Below the pieces are notes generated by a model. It was not told the DNA's origin. It searched no databases and was given only the letters and a program-made list of their open reading frames with translations. This document shows positions 44,022 to 55,190 of a stretch of DNA of 64,000 nt, piece by piece (positions within the stretch are counted from its first letter, which is position 1; each line of letters opens with the position of its first letter). The stretch covers positions 4,498,501 through 4,562,500 of the forward strand of contig OY978529.1 of assembly GCA_963854835.1 (NCBI GenBank), read 5' to 3'. A program made the translations under genes and the position numbers. This stretch comes from Megamerina dolium. Lineage: Eukaryota; Arthropoda; Insecta; Diptera; Megamerinidae.

Positions 44022-45177
44022 CATATAATGTAATTGCGACTCAGCATTCTCAAAATCAAATTCATGACCATCACTAGATTGAGTGTATTAACAAAAATGG
44101 CTAAAAACAAACCTACAAAAATAAAGAATACTCAACAATAACTAAGAAGATCTTCAATCAAAATATTGAACATTCATGTCAAAAACGATGGATTATGAGA
44201 AAAAATAAAAAATAAAGAAGAGGAGACAAGTAATCTCTACAAAAAAAAAAAAAAAAAAAACAGAAAAACGCTTGTTTGGAAATTATGTAAAGAAGCGTGA
44301 ATTATAAATCACATATGCTTCGCCGGTCAGATCCATCAAAAGCATATATATAGGGGAATTTCGTCATTTGCAGGCTTCAAGTGAGGGAATAATATACAAA
44401 CGGCATAGTGTACGGAACGTATGTATATAATTTATGCTCATCACTGTAAGATATTATGTTATTACATAGTTTGCAGATTTATTCTCATACCATCAGTCAA
44501 GCCGTAGTTGGAACATTTTAGCCAAGGGGCTGGCGCTAAAGTACAAACTATGCTTTGATGGTTGTAAATTGTATTGAATATTATTATTATTATTATTTGA
44601 GTACCGTCTCAAAGATCAGTACATGATAGATTTGCAATACGTACGTGTATTGAATAGGCAGATTGCCTGGTGATAAATTACCAAGTGAATTAACTAATTC
44701 GTACTGGAGTATGTGATGAGAAAGAATTATATATTTCTGTATGGTCAAGCAGATGGATTGGCTTCAATGCGATAATCGTGCATTAAATTGTTCTCAATTT
44801 ACCATCATATCAATGATGGATTGGTGTTTGATTCGGCGTTGAATAATCTCAAATCGAATCAAGTGGCCGAACAAAATCATGTACTTAATATGTGTTCGTG
44901 CTTCAATTTTAATAAATTTTTATATAAAAATTGCAAAATAGAAATAAGTATTCTAACTGATTGGAATTTTTATATTTATAGGCCTCTTATGGTATGGCTA
45001 AAATTGCAAAAACTACGAATTCGTAAAAACCTATACTTCTTAGTTATCTAAAAAGCTAAAAATTAATGTTTATATTCATTGTTAAATTCAGGATTATAGG
45101 ATTATAATGCTAAAAGTGTGCTACAAGGTAAATGTTTCTTTTTTTTTTGTTTTTGAAGTTGTAGGATAATGGCTACA
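44022..45177. other. AT-rich unique DNA
   Basis: Poly-A of about 20 at 44241-44260 and (ATT)n at 44580-44597. Open frame 44788-45051 has no recognisable domain. Confidence 0.45.
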
Positions 45178-45945
45178 AGTCATCATCACCATCCTATATG
45201 GCCATTACAACTCATTATCGAGTTACGGCCGACCGCAGCAGCTCTTTCCAGGCGTCTCCACTTTCTACGCACCTTCTCCAATCAGTTACACCAAGTGCAG
45301 ACAGGTTTTCCACGACCTGGTCCTTCCATCGGAGTCATGGCCTTCCTCTACGTCGTCGTCTAGCGGCTTCCGTTTCAAAAACCTTTTTCGCCGGAGCTTT
45401 TTCATCCATACGCACAACATGGCCTAACCACCGCAGACATTGAATAGTGATGCGTTGGACTATGTCAATATCAGCGTAGCGCTCGTACAGTTCGTGGTTC
45501 ATGCGAATACGATAGCCGTCACCGCGACGCAAACAGAACCAAAGATTTTGCGAAGAATTTTTCTCTGGAACTCGCCATAATGCAGCACGGGTATGATGAG
45601 CGTCCTGTAGAGGGTTAGTTTTGTCGGGCGAGTGATGGGTCTACTCGTCATTTGCTTACTGAGCCCGTAGTAACACCTATTAGCAAGAGTGAATCTTGGC
45701 TTTATCTCCAGGCTGACATCTTTTTGTGGTGTTAACGGCGATGCCAAATTCCTTGACAACTTTGAAAGAAAGTTTTGCACTCGTTCACCGTCAAATCCAC
45801 CTTCGCTGATTCCTTTTCGATCACAGAAAATGCAGCAGTAATATCTCGATTACATCGTTCGATGATATCAATGTCATCAGCATACACAAGGAGCTGGACA
45901 CTTTTGTCGAAAATAGTGCCATTACGATGTACACCGGAATTAAAA
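45178..45945 (-). mobile_element. RTE-like LINE, subfamily 2, 3' half with intact YADD
   Basis: Minus strand, 3' end at the left with a short ATGGTGATGATGA tail. From the right: HRNGTIFDKSVQLLVYADDI (catalytic YADD codons at 45884-45873), CNRDITAAFSVIEKESAKVD, LTVNECKT. Then, after a deletion and frame change, DVSLEIKPRFTLANRCYYGL, LYRTLIIPVLHYGEFQRKIL, YRIRMNHELYERYADIDIVQ and LRWLGHVVRMDEKAPAKKVF. Relative to the 18142 copy about 100 bp around SNVAADNYSFEVVK and several shorter blocks are missing. It fuses abruptly to I-like sequence at about 45945. Confidence 0.85.
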
Positions 45946-46430
45946 ATTCCCCGAGATTTTTCTTTGTTGCGTGCATTAGTGCTGAGCACATTCCATTCGA
46001 AAATATTCCAGTTTCAATAGATGATAATTCAAATTATTTTCATTTAGGTTAATACATTCCTCAAATCGCTTTAGGTTGTAAGTCTTTAAAAGTGTCCTGC
46101 TAAGTTTTCCTTGTATGATTGTCTTTCTTCCTATCGAGTACGGACAAGGCTCCCTTTCGCAGACCACAGAAGGGCTCTGGCCCTACAAAGGGTGTAGCTG
46201 CATCCTTCCTGGCGAGCTTATCTGCCAATTCGCTCCCTCCAAGTCCAATTTGTTCCAGAACTCAAAGGATCCACATCTGATTACATTCACCAAATTTATT
46301 CAGCTTGTCAAGATAACCCAACACCAGTTTTGATTACACCTGATTAGAGTTGACTGCCATGATAGCTGCCTAGGTGTCTGTCAGGATTTCAAGAAGTCGT
46401 TCTGGTATCACTACCAACTAATAACTCTCT
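45946..46430 (-). mobile_element. I-like LINE fragment (RNase H end and start of tail)
   Basis: Minus strand. Degraded relatives of GAATPFVGPEPF (PLWSARGSLVRTR-type remains near 46150-46190), a KTYNLKRFEECINLNENNLN, YHLLKLEYF segment (46167-45976) and an EMCSALMHATKKNLGEFLI-like end matching the 28507 family. Multiple frameshifts. Confidence 0.65.
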
Positions 46431-47060
46431 ACATATGATTCATTTTTGAACTAACCTAACTTCTTACAGAAGCGAAGTAAAAAGAGAAAACGACAGCCAA
46501 TTAGTTTGCTGAAATTTCGGGAATGAAAATTTACAACTTTTTTTCAACGCCTTTGCTGTCTTGACGTTGGCTAAGTACTTTGGTACTTATAGAACCAAGT
46601 ATTGAGTATTGATATGTACCTGTACCTGATACTTATACAGAATTGCCAATCTTAAAGATAATTTAGAAAATGAAACAATTTTTTCCCGGACCTCCTAAAC
46701 ACACCTTTTTGGCAAGCTAATCGAAGCGTAAGAATCAACAAAGTTGAGACAGTTTCATAGACCTAAGAACTTTAATTTAATTTATCTCAAATAAAAAGAA
46801 AAACGATGTACCAAGCTATTCAATATTCATGGATTTTGGGCCACGGTCAGATCATAAAAAAACACACTAATTTTTATTGTATAACATATTTTATGTCATG
46901 CATTATTTCCATAAAAAAGCCCAATTTTGATGGTATTTTAAAAACCAGTTTTAACTTCAGAATTCCTACTTTGAATCCATTGTGGGTCTATACTTGTATA
47001 ATGCTACAGTAAGAAATATATTCCATCCATTTGTCACTCTAAACACTCTCTTTTTAGAGA
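46431..47060. other. Unassigned AT-rich DNA
   Basis: Nothing recognisable. Confidence 0.4.
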
Positions 47061-47061
47061 T

Positions 47062-47260
47062 TTAGTTAGGTTATGTTGAGGCGACTAAAGGCTTAGGCCA
47101 ATCTACTTAGATCCATTTTGATACGACGAGCTTCGGTTAAGTTGAAGCGGCTGTCCGCTAATCCACTTATATCAAAGGAGGCCCATTGAATTAAGAATAT
47201 GATGGAATCTTTCTGAATGTTTTTGAACAGGTCCGGTCGAATTTTGGTGGGTTCTCTGAT
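47062..47260. repeat. Short repeat with TTAGG-like start
   Basis: Begins TTAGTTAGGTTATGTTGAGG, followed by GGCTTAGGCC and CCATTTTGATACGACGAGC. The last part aligns with CCCATTGTGATACCACGG at 61792, the 3' end of the variant SINE. An internal near-repeat (TTGAGGCGACT..., TTGAAGCGGCTG...) is seen. Confidence 0.5.
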
Positions 47261-47374
47261 CGACATTTTAGAAAATAGTGCCATTTTATTAAATTGTCGG
47301 TATTTTTTTTATTTTATTGTATAATTTTATGCATATTTTTAGAATTTTATAAATGTTACATCGTAATGCAGTTA

Positions 47375-48491
47375 TTGGTTTGGCAACTAAGTAATTGCCG
47401 ATTTTTATAAAAGGAAATAATAAAGGGTTATCCATTTTGCGGTTTCAAAAGTAAATGTAAATAAAACACATATAAAATATTTTTTATCATGATATTTCTT
47501 TTTTATTATAAAGTTTGAACGTTGACATTATGTGTGAAATACTACATCATTTAAATGACCACCACGCGAATTGTTGCAAGCATCGATTCTTTTGAGGTAA
47601 TTTTCGACCACTTTTTGACACATATTGGGTGATATCTCAGCCATAACGTGACGAATGTTGGTTTTTAGGTGCTCAAGAGTTAAAGGTTTATCTGCATAAA
47701 CACGGTCTTTCGCGTAGCCCCACAAAAAAAAGTAAAGCGGTGTCAAATCGCATGTTCTTGGTGGCCACTTGATATCGCCACGACGAGAAATTACGCGGCC
47801 AGAAAATTTCTCTTGCAATAAAGCCATATTCGCTCGAGTTGTGTGGCATGTGGCACCGGCTTGTTGAAACCACATATTCTCTAAGTCGTATTCTTCAATA
47901 GCTGGCAAAAAAATGTCGGTTATCATATGACCATAACGCTCCGAATTGACGGTGACAGTCGTTCCATCGTCGTTTTCGAAGAAGTAAGGTCCAATCACAC
48001 CTCCGGACCAAAGAGCGCACCAAGCAGTGACTTTTTGTGGATGTAGTGGCCTCTCTTCAATTACTTGAGAATTCTCAGAACCCCAAATACGACAATTTTG
48101 TTTGTTAACATACCCACCGAGTGAGAAATGTGCTTCCACCGCCTGTTGTTCAAGCACCCATTCGACGTATCTACGACGTTGTGAATGGTCAGCTGGCTTC
48201 AGTTATTGTGTGAGCTGGATTTTATATGGATATAGGTGTGTAGATCCAAATGCAAAATACGCCATAATGTGCCGTAAGACAGTCCTAATTCTTGAGAATG
48301 ACGAGGAATCGACACATTCGGGTCTTCGACAACACTTTCACTTACAGCAGCGATATTTTCGGTGGTACGAGCGAAACGATGATGCACAGGCCTTACAATA
48401 TCTGTAACCGATCCAGTCTCTTCATATTTCTTCAAAGATAGCTAAATGTATTAAATGTATTAAATCGGCAATTACTTAGTTGCCAACCCAA
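47375..48491. mobile_element. mellifera-type mariner TIR shell containing a DD41D mariner
   Basis: Inverted ends TTGG(T/G)TTGGCAACTAAGTAA continue as TTGCCGATTT at 47375-47403 and, complemented, at 48462-48491, with TA at both outer edges (47373-47374, 48492-48493). These are typical ends of mellifera/irritans-like mariners (from memory). Only about 20-30 bp of this outer element remains on each side; the rest of the interior is the DD41D copy 3. Confidence 0.85.
47423..48435 (-). mobile_element. DD41D (rosa-like) mariner copy 3, 5'-truncated, nested
   Basis: Minus strand. The left TIR (AAGGGTTATCCATTTTGCGG) and TA (47421-47422) are intact; the 5' TIR and first ~170 bp are missing. The frame at 48435-48199 (KKYEETGSVTDIVRPVHHRF) carries the same shift after WRILHLDLH as copies 1 and 2. 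Frame 48157-47528 then runs unbroken from MLEQQAVEAHFSLGGYVNKQ to NNSRGGHLNDVVFHT. A short deletion fuses EQQAVE to AHFSLGG and removes the first catalytic Asp (FFSDE). FQQAGATCHTT shows the second catalytic Asp replaced by Ala; PLYFFLW shows the third replaced by Tyr. Confidence 0.93.
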
Positions 48492-48493
48492 TA

Positions 48494-49974
48494 GTTACTT
48501 ATCGAATGAATTATGAACTCTGAACAAATGGTGTGAAAAAGCGCAGAGCATTATCATATGTACTCCGCATATGTGCGAGTATTTATGTGGCCACTATGAT
48601 GAAACTTGAGTGATTTATGACGCCATACTCAAAGTGGCTGTGACTTGATGAGAACGAATATAAAATTTGCCCCAGAATGAAACAAACCGAAATACAAAGA
48701 GCCAGTTAAATCCTATTCAGTTTTTCTCATACACTCACTCATACACATACATCGCATCATAGTGTTAACAATAAAACTAGCTCGTTGGCACGCCAGTTGG
48801 CTGACATACTGCCATGGCCGGCCAAATGAATGGTTGACCACACATGTGTCAACAATCATTCGCATCACTTTTGCGTTCAAGCTTACAGTGATGTTCTCTC
48901 ATTGTGTTTAGAGACGGTATCTGAATGAAACATAGAGATGTACAGAATGCAGCGTTGTAGTTGTAGTCTCTTTTTATTATTATCGTTTTTGTAATTGTGA
49001 CTGGTTTAAAGCACGTAAAGTGATGATCATATACGTACGTACACGCTCATATTGTGTCTAAAACAATTGGCGACATTTTACAACGATGAATCGTGTCATG
49101 TCAACACTCTAAAGCGCATTTAGCGCAATGGTCCACCGATAGAGGAGGCTGGGTGTGAGAATAGAAGGATAATACTGTGGCTGGATGATGGTGGACAGAC
49201 AGACAGACAGACAACAATCTAACATGAAGCGCACATTCATCAGTACCCTGACATATCCAACATTCACTCAATGCAACGACTAACAAGATGAACTTACATA
49301 CGTAAATTTTTTGTTTATTTGTTTGTGTTTACTTGGTTGTATTGTCCCGGTGAAAGCATCATCAACCATTGTCGTTGACATTTACATTTTTTGTTGTTGT
49401 TGTTGTTGTTGTTTCAGCAACGACACAAGGCAATAGAAAACATTATTGAGGCAACAGGATTAATGTCGTTGTCCTTTTTGTTTATTTGTTGTTATTATTA
49501 GTGTTGGTGTTGGTATTGGTGTTGATGTTGATTATTAAACTGACCAACATATATGCAGTATGATTTTATGCTAAAAATTCCAGCTGTGGTCCAACGAGTC
49601 TATATGGTGTATGTGTGTGAAAAGTTTGGTAAAAAGTGATACTATCGTAGAAACGAATTGGAAGAGCTTCTGAGGCAACCCAAACATTGGATACCATTTT
49701 CTATATTTCAAATATGTTTTCCTTAAATTTTCAAAATATCCACGCCATGCCATATGTCTTTTAATCAACTTCAGAAAAAAGAGGTTATTAACTCAGACTA
49801 AATATTTTCGAAAATTCATCAGATTTTAGTAATTATTTTTTTTTTTTTTAATAGAAAATATCGCAACATGTATATTGAAGTGTGTAAAATGTGTACAGTG
49901 GTCCAAAAATAAGTTGATTTAAAACAAAATTTCAGTAATATAACAAAACTCAATTTTTTCGGAATTTCAGAAAA
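48494..49974. other. Unique DNA with microsatellites
   Basis: (CAGA)n at 49196-49212 and (TTG)n at 49391-49412. No supported gene. Confidence 0.5.
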
Positions 49975-50703
49975 CATTCTCTTTATGTATCGGCTGGCCT
50001 CGCCCAATTTTGCAAGACCTTGTTAGCGATTTCTGGCTCGATCTCACTAATCACTAAGACGGTACTCTTTCGAGAGTCTGAATAATTTCTGGATTGTCCA
50101 CATAGTGGCGTAGCTCAGTGGTTAGTGCGTTGGCCTTCTGATCTGTATGAATAGGTCGTGGGTTCAATCCCCGGCTGAAGCATAACAAATTTAATATCGA
50201 AAAAAAAAATTTTCGGACGGTATACACGGCAAGTAATTTGCAATTCTTCCGGCAGTAACAATTGCCATGAAAAAGCTTCTAAAAGAACTCTGTTGCAAAG
50301 CTCAAAAAGTTATGTCGCAAGAGTTCTGCCGTACGGAACCGGCTAAAATAAGTGGACCTACTTCTACTTCTAATACTCTCCAAAATTGAACACGCATAAC
50401 AGTGATGAAAGACAAGCTCTGCCAAAGAACCCTTCGGAGCTTTAAGTGCCACATATTTATTTATTTTTTTTTTTCACCACAAGCAGTCCAACAGGATTAA
50501 AACGGAGCTCCGAGACAACCAATCGACAACGCCTAGATGTTAAATAAGACGAGTACTGAACTAAGCGTCGAAACCTTTGTCTGTTCGATGAACTTATTGC
50601 ATGGGAAGTCATCCTGCTGAAATCAAAGATGGTCCAATGTCTTCCATTTCAGATAAGAATATGTCGGTAATCGTAGTTCTCTAACGTTCACCATAGTTGC
50701 CGG
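49975..50703 (-). mobile_element. mariner-like transposase relic interrupted by a SINE
   Basis: Minus strand. Right piece (50703-50482): GERYRTTITDIFLSEMEDI-like, FQQDDFPCNKFIEQTK (second catalytic Asp) and SRSSVLILLDCLW, which corresponds to PRSCDLTPLDFFLWG. Left piece (50098-49975): VDNPEIIQTLERV, VISEIEPEIANKVLQNWARP, the usual C-terminal helix. The two pieces meet at LW|G-YVDNP, exactly where the SINE lies. N-terminal half missing; it abuts an RTE copy on the right. Confidence 0.75.
50103..50476 (+). mobile_element. tRNA-derived SINE copy 6, nested in a mariner relic
   Basis: Plus strand. A box TAGCTCAGTGG and B box GGTTCAATCCC, with a small TATGAATA insertion in the tRNA-like head, and an ATTTATTTATTTTTTTTTTT tail. 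CCACA occurs on both sides (50098-50102, 50477-50481) as a short target-site duplication. It splits the mariner transposase between the LWG and YVDNP codons. Confidence 0.93.
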
Positions 50704-51415
50704 TAAACGAGTGTAAGACGAAGTATCTAGTGTCAACAAACAAATAGTCCCGGCGTCTTGGACAACTACGCTTTTGAAATAGTAAGGGACTTTGTCTATC
50801 TTGAAACCAGTATTAACAGTAGTAATGAGGTCAGCCTGGAGATATTTCGAAGGATCACTCTTGCAAAGAGGTGCTACTTTGGGCTAAGTAATCAATTAAG
50901 AAGTCAGACCCTCTCTCGAAGAACGAAAACTACACTCTACAAGCCTTCCATCATGCCTGTCCTAATATATGGCGCTGAAGCCTGGACAATGTCCACCTCA
51001 GATGAGCGAATGCTTGGAGTTTTCCAGAGAAAAGTCCTACGCAAGATCTTTGGACCTATTTGCGTTGGTGGCGAGTACCGAATAAGGTACAACCATGAGT
51101 TGTATGAGCTGTATGCTGATATTGACATAGTAAAGCGCATCAAAATCCAGCGGCTGCGCTGGCTGAGTCATGTCGAGCGAATGGATGAAGTCGCTCCAAC
51201 TAAGAAGGTGTTATATTCGGAACCCGCTGGAGGACGACGCAGAAGATGAAGACCTAACCTCCGGTGGAAAGACCAAGTACTGGAGAACATGACGGCGCTT
51301 GGAATTTCTAACTGGCGCCAGCTAGCGAAGAACAGAGATGGCTGGCGAAGCATGTTATTTTCGGCCTAAATCGATACTCGGTTGTTATGGCCACATAAGT
51401 AAGTAAGTAAGTAAG
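50704..51415 (+). mobile_element. RTE-like LINE, subfamily 1, longest 3' piece (TAAG tail)
   Basis: From NECKTKYLVSTNK at 50706 (with a TAG in the NK-S position), then frame 50758-51249: MDNYAFEIVRDFVYLETSIN, EIFRRITLAKRCYFGLSNQL, LYKPSIMPVLIYGAEAWTMS, FQRKVLRKIFGPICVGGEYR and KIQRLRWLSHVERMDEVAPT. A single TGA at 51247-51249 stands in for an Arg codon; the same frame continues RPNLRWKDQVLENMTALGIS to GWRSMLFSA, stop at 51367-51369. The 3' UTR ends in (TAAG)n at 51396-51415. RT palm absent (5' truncation). Confidence 0.9.
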
Positions 51416-52470
51416 AACAATATATTAAAAATTTGTATTTACGAAACTTTTCAAACAACTATGCTTAGCCTATATATATCAAACACAAACGCATATGTAC
51501 TCATAGACAAATTTCAGTCCTCTCTGTCGTGGCATCATCATCACCTCGTTGCTTGTGGTTGTGGATCATCTAATGGACATCAGCAGCACACATGTAGGCA
51601 TACATACGAGCATACGTGTCGTGCGCGTTGAGTGAGTGACAAGTGCAAGTAGCACTAAATACCAAAAACAATCTAATCCCCACCATCAACGTCATCGTCA
51701 ACAATAACAACACCAACTAAACATTTACGCTTTTACGCGCCTCTGTTGTTGGCTGGCTGGTTGGTTGGTTGGTCGCTCGGATGGTTGGTTGGTTGGATGG
51801 GCGCCTAGCTTGCAGCCTTGCATTCATCGAAACGATATGAAGCATTCATTTATCCTTTCTCCCTTTGCTGCCAAAATTCATTGCTTCATTTTATGTTTTT
51901 ACTGCAACAAACCGTCCGTCAAATTGCATTCACAATGACAGACCGCAAAATGCATCATCACACAACAGCATGCAAGTAACATGAACGATGATGAACCAGT
52001 GAGCTGGGCGAACGAACGAACAAGCAAGCGTTGTCGTCATCGTTACACTTCATTGTTGATGTGTTTATTTCGTTATTTACGACCACCAGAACACAAAAAA
52101 AAAACGAAAATGCAGAGAAAAAATTGTGTGTAAACCATCAGCAACAACAACAACAATACTATGATGAGCAAACAACAACACCAGTCAAGCATTTAACATA
52201 CCATACCTACGATGTACAATCGGTTATACATGAGCACATACATAACTACTCCCTCTTGATGTAACATTTCTGTTTACCAGCATATTTGTCAACACATACA
52301 GTGGGACAAAATGATATTTGGTGGGAAAAAAAAAATATTTAAATGTATCAAATAAATACTCCAGAAATTTGTATTTTCTTATGCATAGGGAAACATACTT
52401 TTGTATTGAAGGTAGGTGTGGTTTTAATCCGATTCCATCCAGTCTTAAACTGGCCTGTTAATTAGCAAAT
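51416..52470. other. Unique DNA with microsatellites and a family A unit
   Basis: GGTTGGTTGG-type run at about 51757-51797 and CAA-rich blocks near 52140. One family A unit (CATACTTTTGTATTGAAGGT) near 52395. No supported gene. Confidence 0.5.
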
Positions 52471-52473
52471 ATA

Positions 52474-53689
52474 AGGTCCATTATCCATTATTTATGCATT
52501 AAATTGAAGGTTTTATTTTGCATAGTTAGAATGATCCGATTTAGGTCGAATATGCAACGTTTTGTTCGATAACTTGTTGCCATTTTAAAGGTAATTTCAT
52601 AATGCCACTCTCATAGAAACCCTCGTCCCTATTGGTAAAAAACTGGGACAGTCGATTTTCAAATGCTTCTCTTGAGGCGAATTTTTCACCAGCAAAATTA
52701 TTCGCCATAGACAGGAATAGGTAGCAATCACTTGGTGTCAGACACGGACTATAAGGTGGATGCATATGAACCTTCCAACCTAGCTCCCGGAGCTTCTGGC
52801 GAGTCACTATCGATGTGTGTGGCCTGGCGTTGTCCTGATGGAACACAATTCCTCTCCTATTGGCCAAAGATGACCGCTTCTGGGCGATTTCTTCCTTCAG
52901 ACGGTCCAATTGTTGGCAGCACAGGTCCGAATTAAGTGTTTGGCCGTAGGGAAGCAGGTCAAAGTAGATGATTCCCTGCCAATCCCACCAAACCCATAGC
53001 AAAACCTTCCTGACCGTCAATCCTGGCTTGGCCACCGTTTGCGCCGGCTCACCGCGATTCGACCACGGCCGTGTTCGCTTGACGTTGTCGTAAGTGACCC
53101 ACTTTTCATCACCAGTAACCATCCGCTTCAGAAATGGAACAATTTTCTTGCGATTCATCAGCGATTCGCAGATGGAAATTCGGTCCATGAGGTTTTTTTT
53201 GGGTTAACTCGTGTGGCACCCATACATCGAGCTTCTTTAGCAATCTTTAGCTCATGGGCAATAGAAACAGTGCTTACATGACGATCAGACTCGACGAATT
53301 CCATTATTTTATCGATGTTTTCGACGATTGGCCTTGCATTATTGACATCAAAATTACCAGAATGGAATCGACAAAGCACAAATTGCACGTGATTGGCTGT
53401 TACAGTATCAGGACTACAAACACAATTCACATTTTCAGCCGTCTGGCTTGCGTTTTCGCCTTTATCGCAGAAAAACTGTAAAATATGGCATCTTTTCTCT
53501 TTATTGGGGTCCATCTTTGACGCGAGCTCAAACAATACTGAGTCAAGCAATCACAAAACTGCCTGAGAAGTTTATTTCATACGAAATCCTATCTTTCTAA
53601 CGCCATTTAGCGCAACCCGATCACACTTGTACAACGCGAGATCGAGATTACTAAAGCCATTTATTGGAAAAATAATAGATTACACCTGA
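52474..53689 (-). mobile_element. mellifera-type mariner, near full length, broken
   Basis: Minus strand. N-terminal frame 53550-53158: LASKMDPNKEKRCHILQFFC, DKGENASQTAENVNCVCSPD, TANHVQFVLCRF, RPIVENIDKIMEFVESDRHV and STVSIAHELKIAKEA. A deletion of the linker before NLMDRISICESL plus a shift in an A-run gives frame 53188-52541: FLKRMVTGDEKWVTYDNVKR (first Asp), ARKVLL-type VRKVLLWVWWDWQGIIYFDL, GIVFHQDNARPHTSIVTRQK (second Asp) and SPCLTPSDCYLF (third Asp kept; 34 residues after the second). It ends GIMKLPLKWQQVIEQNVAYS. All three catalytic Asp are present, so it is inactivated mainly by the N-terminal deletion and frameshift. TIR-like ends AGGT...ATTATTT at both sides. Confidence 0.9.
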
Positions 53690-54059
53690 TATAATCGTAT
53701 CCACTAGGTTTCATATAGTTATTTTTTTCATCTCAAAGCGTAACATCATGCATTTAAAAGCATACTTTTGTATGTGAAGTAGCCGTAATTTTCAGCGTAT
53801 TTCGCCTATTTTCAAAACCACCACTTCATTAGCAAATATTATCGTATATGCCATGTTTGAGAGTATCAGCTCAACATTTTCGTAGATAAACCAGTGATAT
53901 CATATATACGGAATAAATTTGTATAGGAGCTAGTCGTGGTTTTTATCTAATTCAGCCCATTTGCAAATATGTCCATTAATGATCAAATATAATCGTACCA
54001 ACTGAGTTTCAGCTTGATAACTCCATAGTACAGATTCTAAGGTTAGTAATGGACTACAA
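53690..54059. repeat. Family A repeat units
   Basis: GCATACTTTTGTATGTGAAG, GCCGTAATTTTCAGC, CGCCTATTTTC and a second diverged unit near 53910-53970 (ATTTGTATAGGAGCTAGTCG). Confidence 0.55.
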
Positions 54060-55165
54060 TATCTGACAAATATCAACCGCGTCCCATCTTGCATATGGCC
54101 ATTCCTTCGATGAAATTCTTTTTTGCGTATAATTCCGGCTGTATCTCGCTAATAACAACTCTCATATTGTCTTTGAGTGCTTCAATATTTGCTGGAGCGT
54201 AAGCGTAGATTTTATCTTTAACGTAACCCCAAAGAAAAATGTCGAATGGTGTTAAGTCGCACGATCTCGGCGTCTCCATTTCGAGAAATCACTCGCCTAA
54301 TAAATTTTCCAAAGAGTAGAGCCATTGTTTCACCAGCTGTATGGGATGTGGCGCCGTCCTGCTAAAAATAAACGTCGTTCACGCCATAAAAATTACTCAA
54401 CATCGTTGGGTAATGCAGTGCATTCAATAACACGGTCGCACCAACATAAAAAAAAAAAATAAATATGTGGCACTTAAAGCCCCAAAGGACTCATTGGCCG
54501 AGCTTCTCTTCCATTACTGTTGTGCGTCTTAAATTTGGACAGTATTAGAAGGGACCTACTTATTTTAGCCGGTTCCGAACGGCAGAACACTTGTGACATC
54601 ACTTTTTCTGAGCTTTGTCACAGAGTTCTTTAAGAAGCTTTTTCATGGCAAGTTGTTACTGTCGGAAGAATTGCCAATTGCTTGCCGACAGGTGGGTACC
54701 ATTCGAAAGAAAAATCTTTTCGATATTAAATTTGTTATGCATCAGCCGGGGATTGAACCCACGACCTACAGATCAGAAGGCGAATACACTAACCACTGAG
54801 CTACGGCACCCACATCAGTTTCACAAAAATATGGCCTGACACTCCAAAAGTCGAACCAAACAGTCACTCGTTGAGGATGGAGAGATTGTTCGACCATTTC
54901 TCTTGAGTTTTCGGAGCCCCAGATGCAGCAGTTTTGCTTATACACGTATCCAGACAGATGAAAATGAGCCTCATCCCTCAAAATAATTTTGTTTGAGAAA
55001 TTATGATCTTCTTTATGCATTTCCAGTACACAATAAGCGAATGTACGGCGTTTTCCATGGTCTAAAAACTTCATATCTTGTGTCAACTGCACCTCATAAG
55101 CAAGAAGGGCAATACGACAAGCCCCAGTTGGTGTCTTTACATCACTAAGTTGTCCGAGATGTTCG
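54060..55165 (-). mobile_element. mariner-like transposase relic with nested SINE
   Basis: Minus strand. Right part 55092-54830: YEVQLTQDMKFLDHGKRRTF, ILRDEAHFHLSGYVYKQNCC (first Asp) and LHPQRVTVWFDFWSVRPYF. Left part 54440-54060: a block around the FQQD motif is decayed (the stop-containing DVYFXQDGATSHTAGE-type region near 54350), followed by PRSCDLTPFDIFLWGYVKDK (third Asp), ANIEALKDNMRVVISEIQPE and MAICKMGRG. The SINE at 54447-54812 separates the parts. The N-terminal domain is missing. Similar to but distinct from the DD41D copies. Confidence 0.8.
54447..54812 (-). mobile_element. tRNA-derived SINE copy 7, nested in a mariner relic
   Basis: Minus-strand full-length copy. Head at the right end (GAGCTACGGCACCC), B box complement GGGGATTGAACCC, intact body and an A-rich run plus ATAAAT at the left. 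ACAT on both sides (54444-54447, 54812-54815) is a weak candidate duplication. Confidence 0.93.
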
Positions 55166-55190
55166 AACTTATCGATCTAGTCAAGTCATA

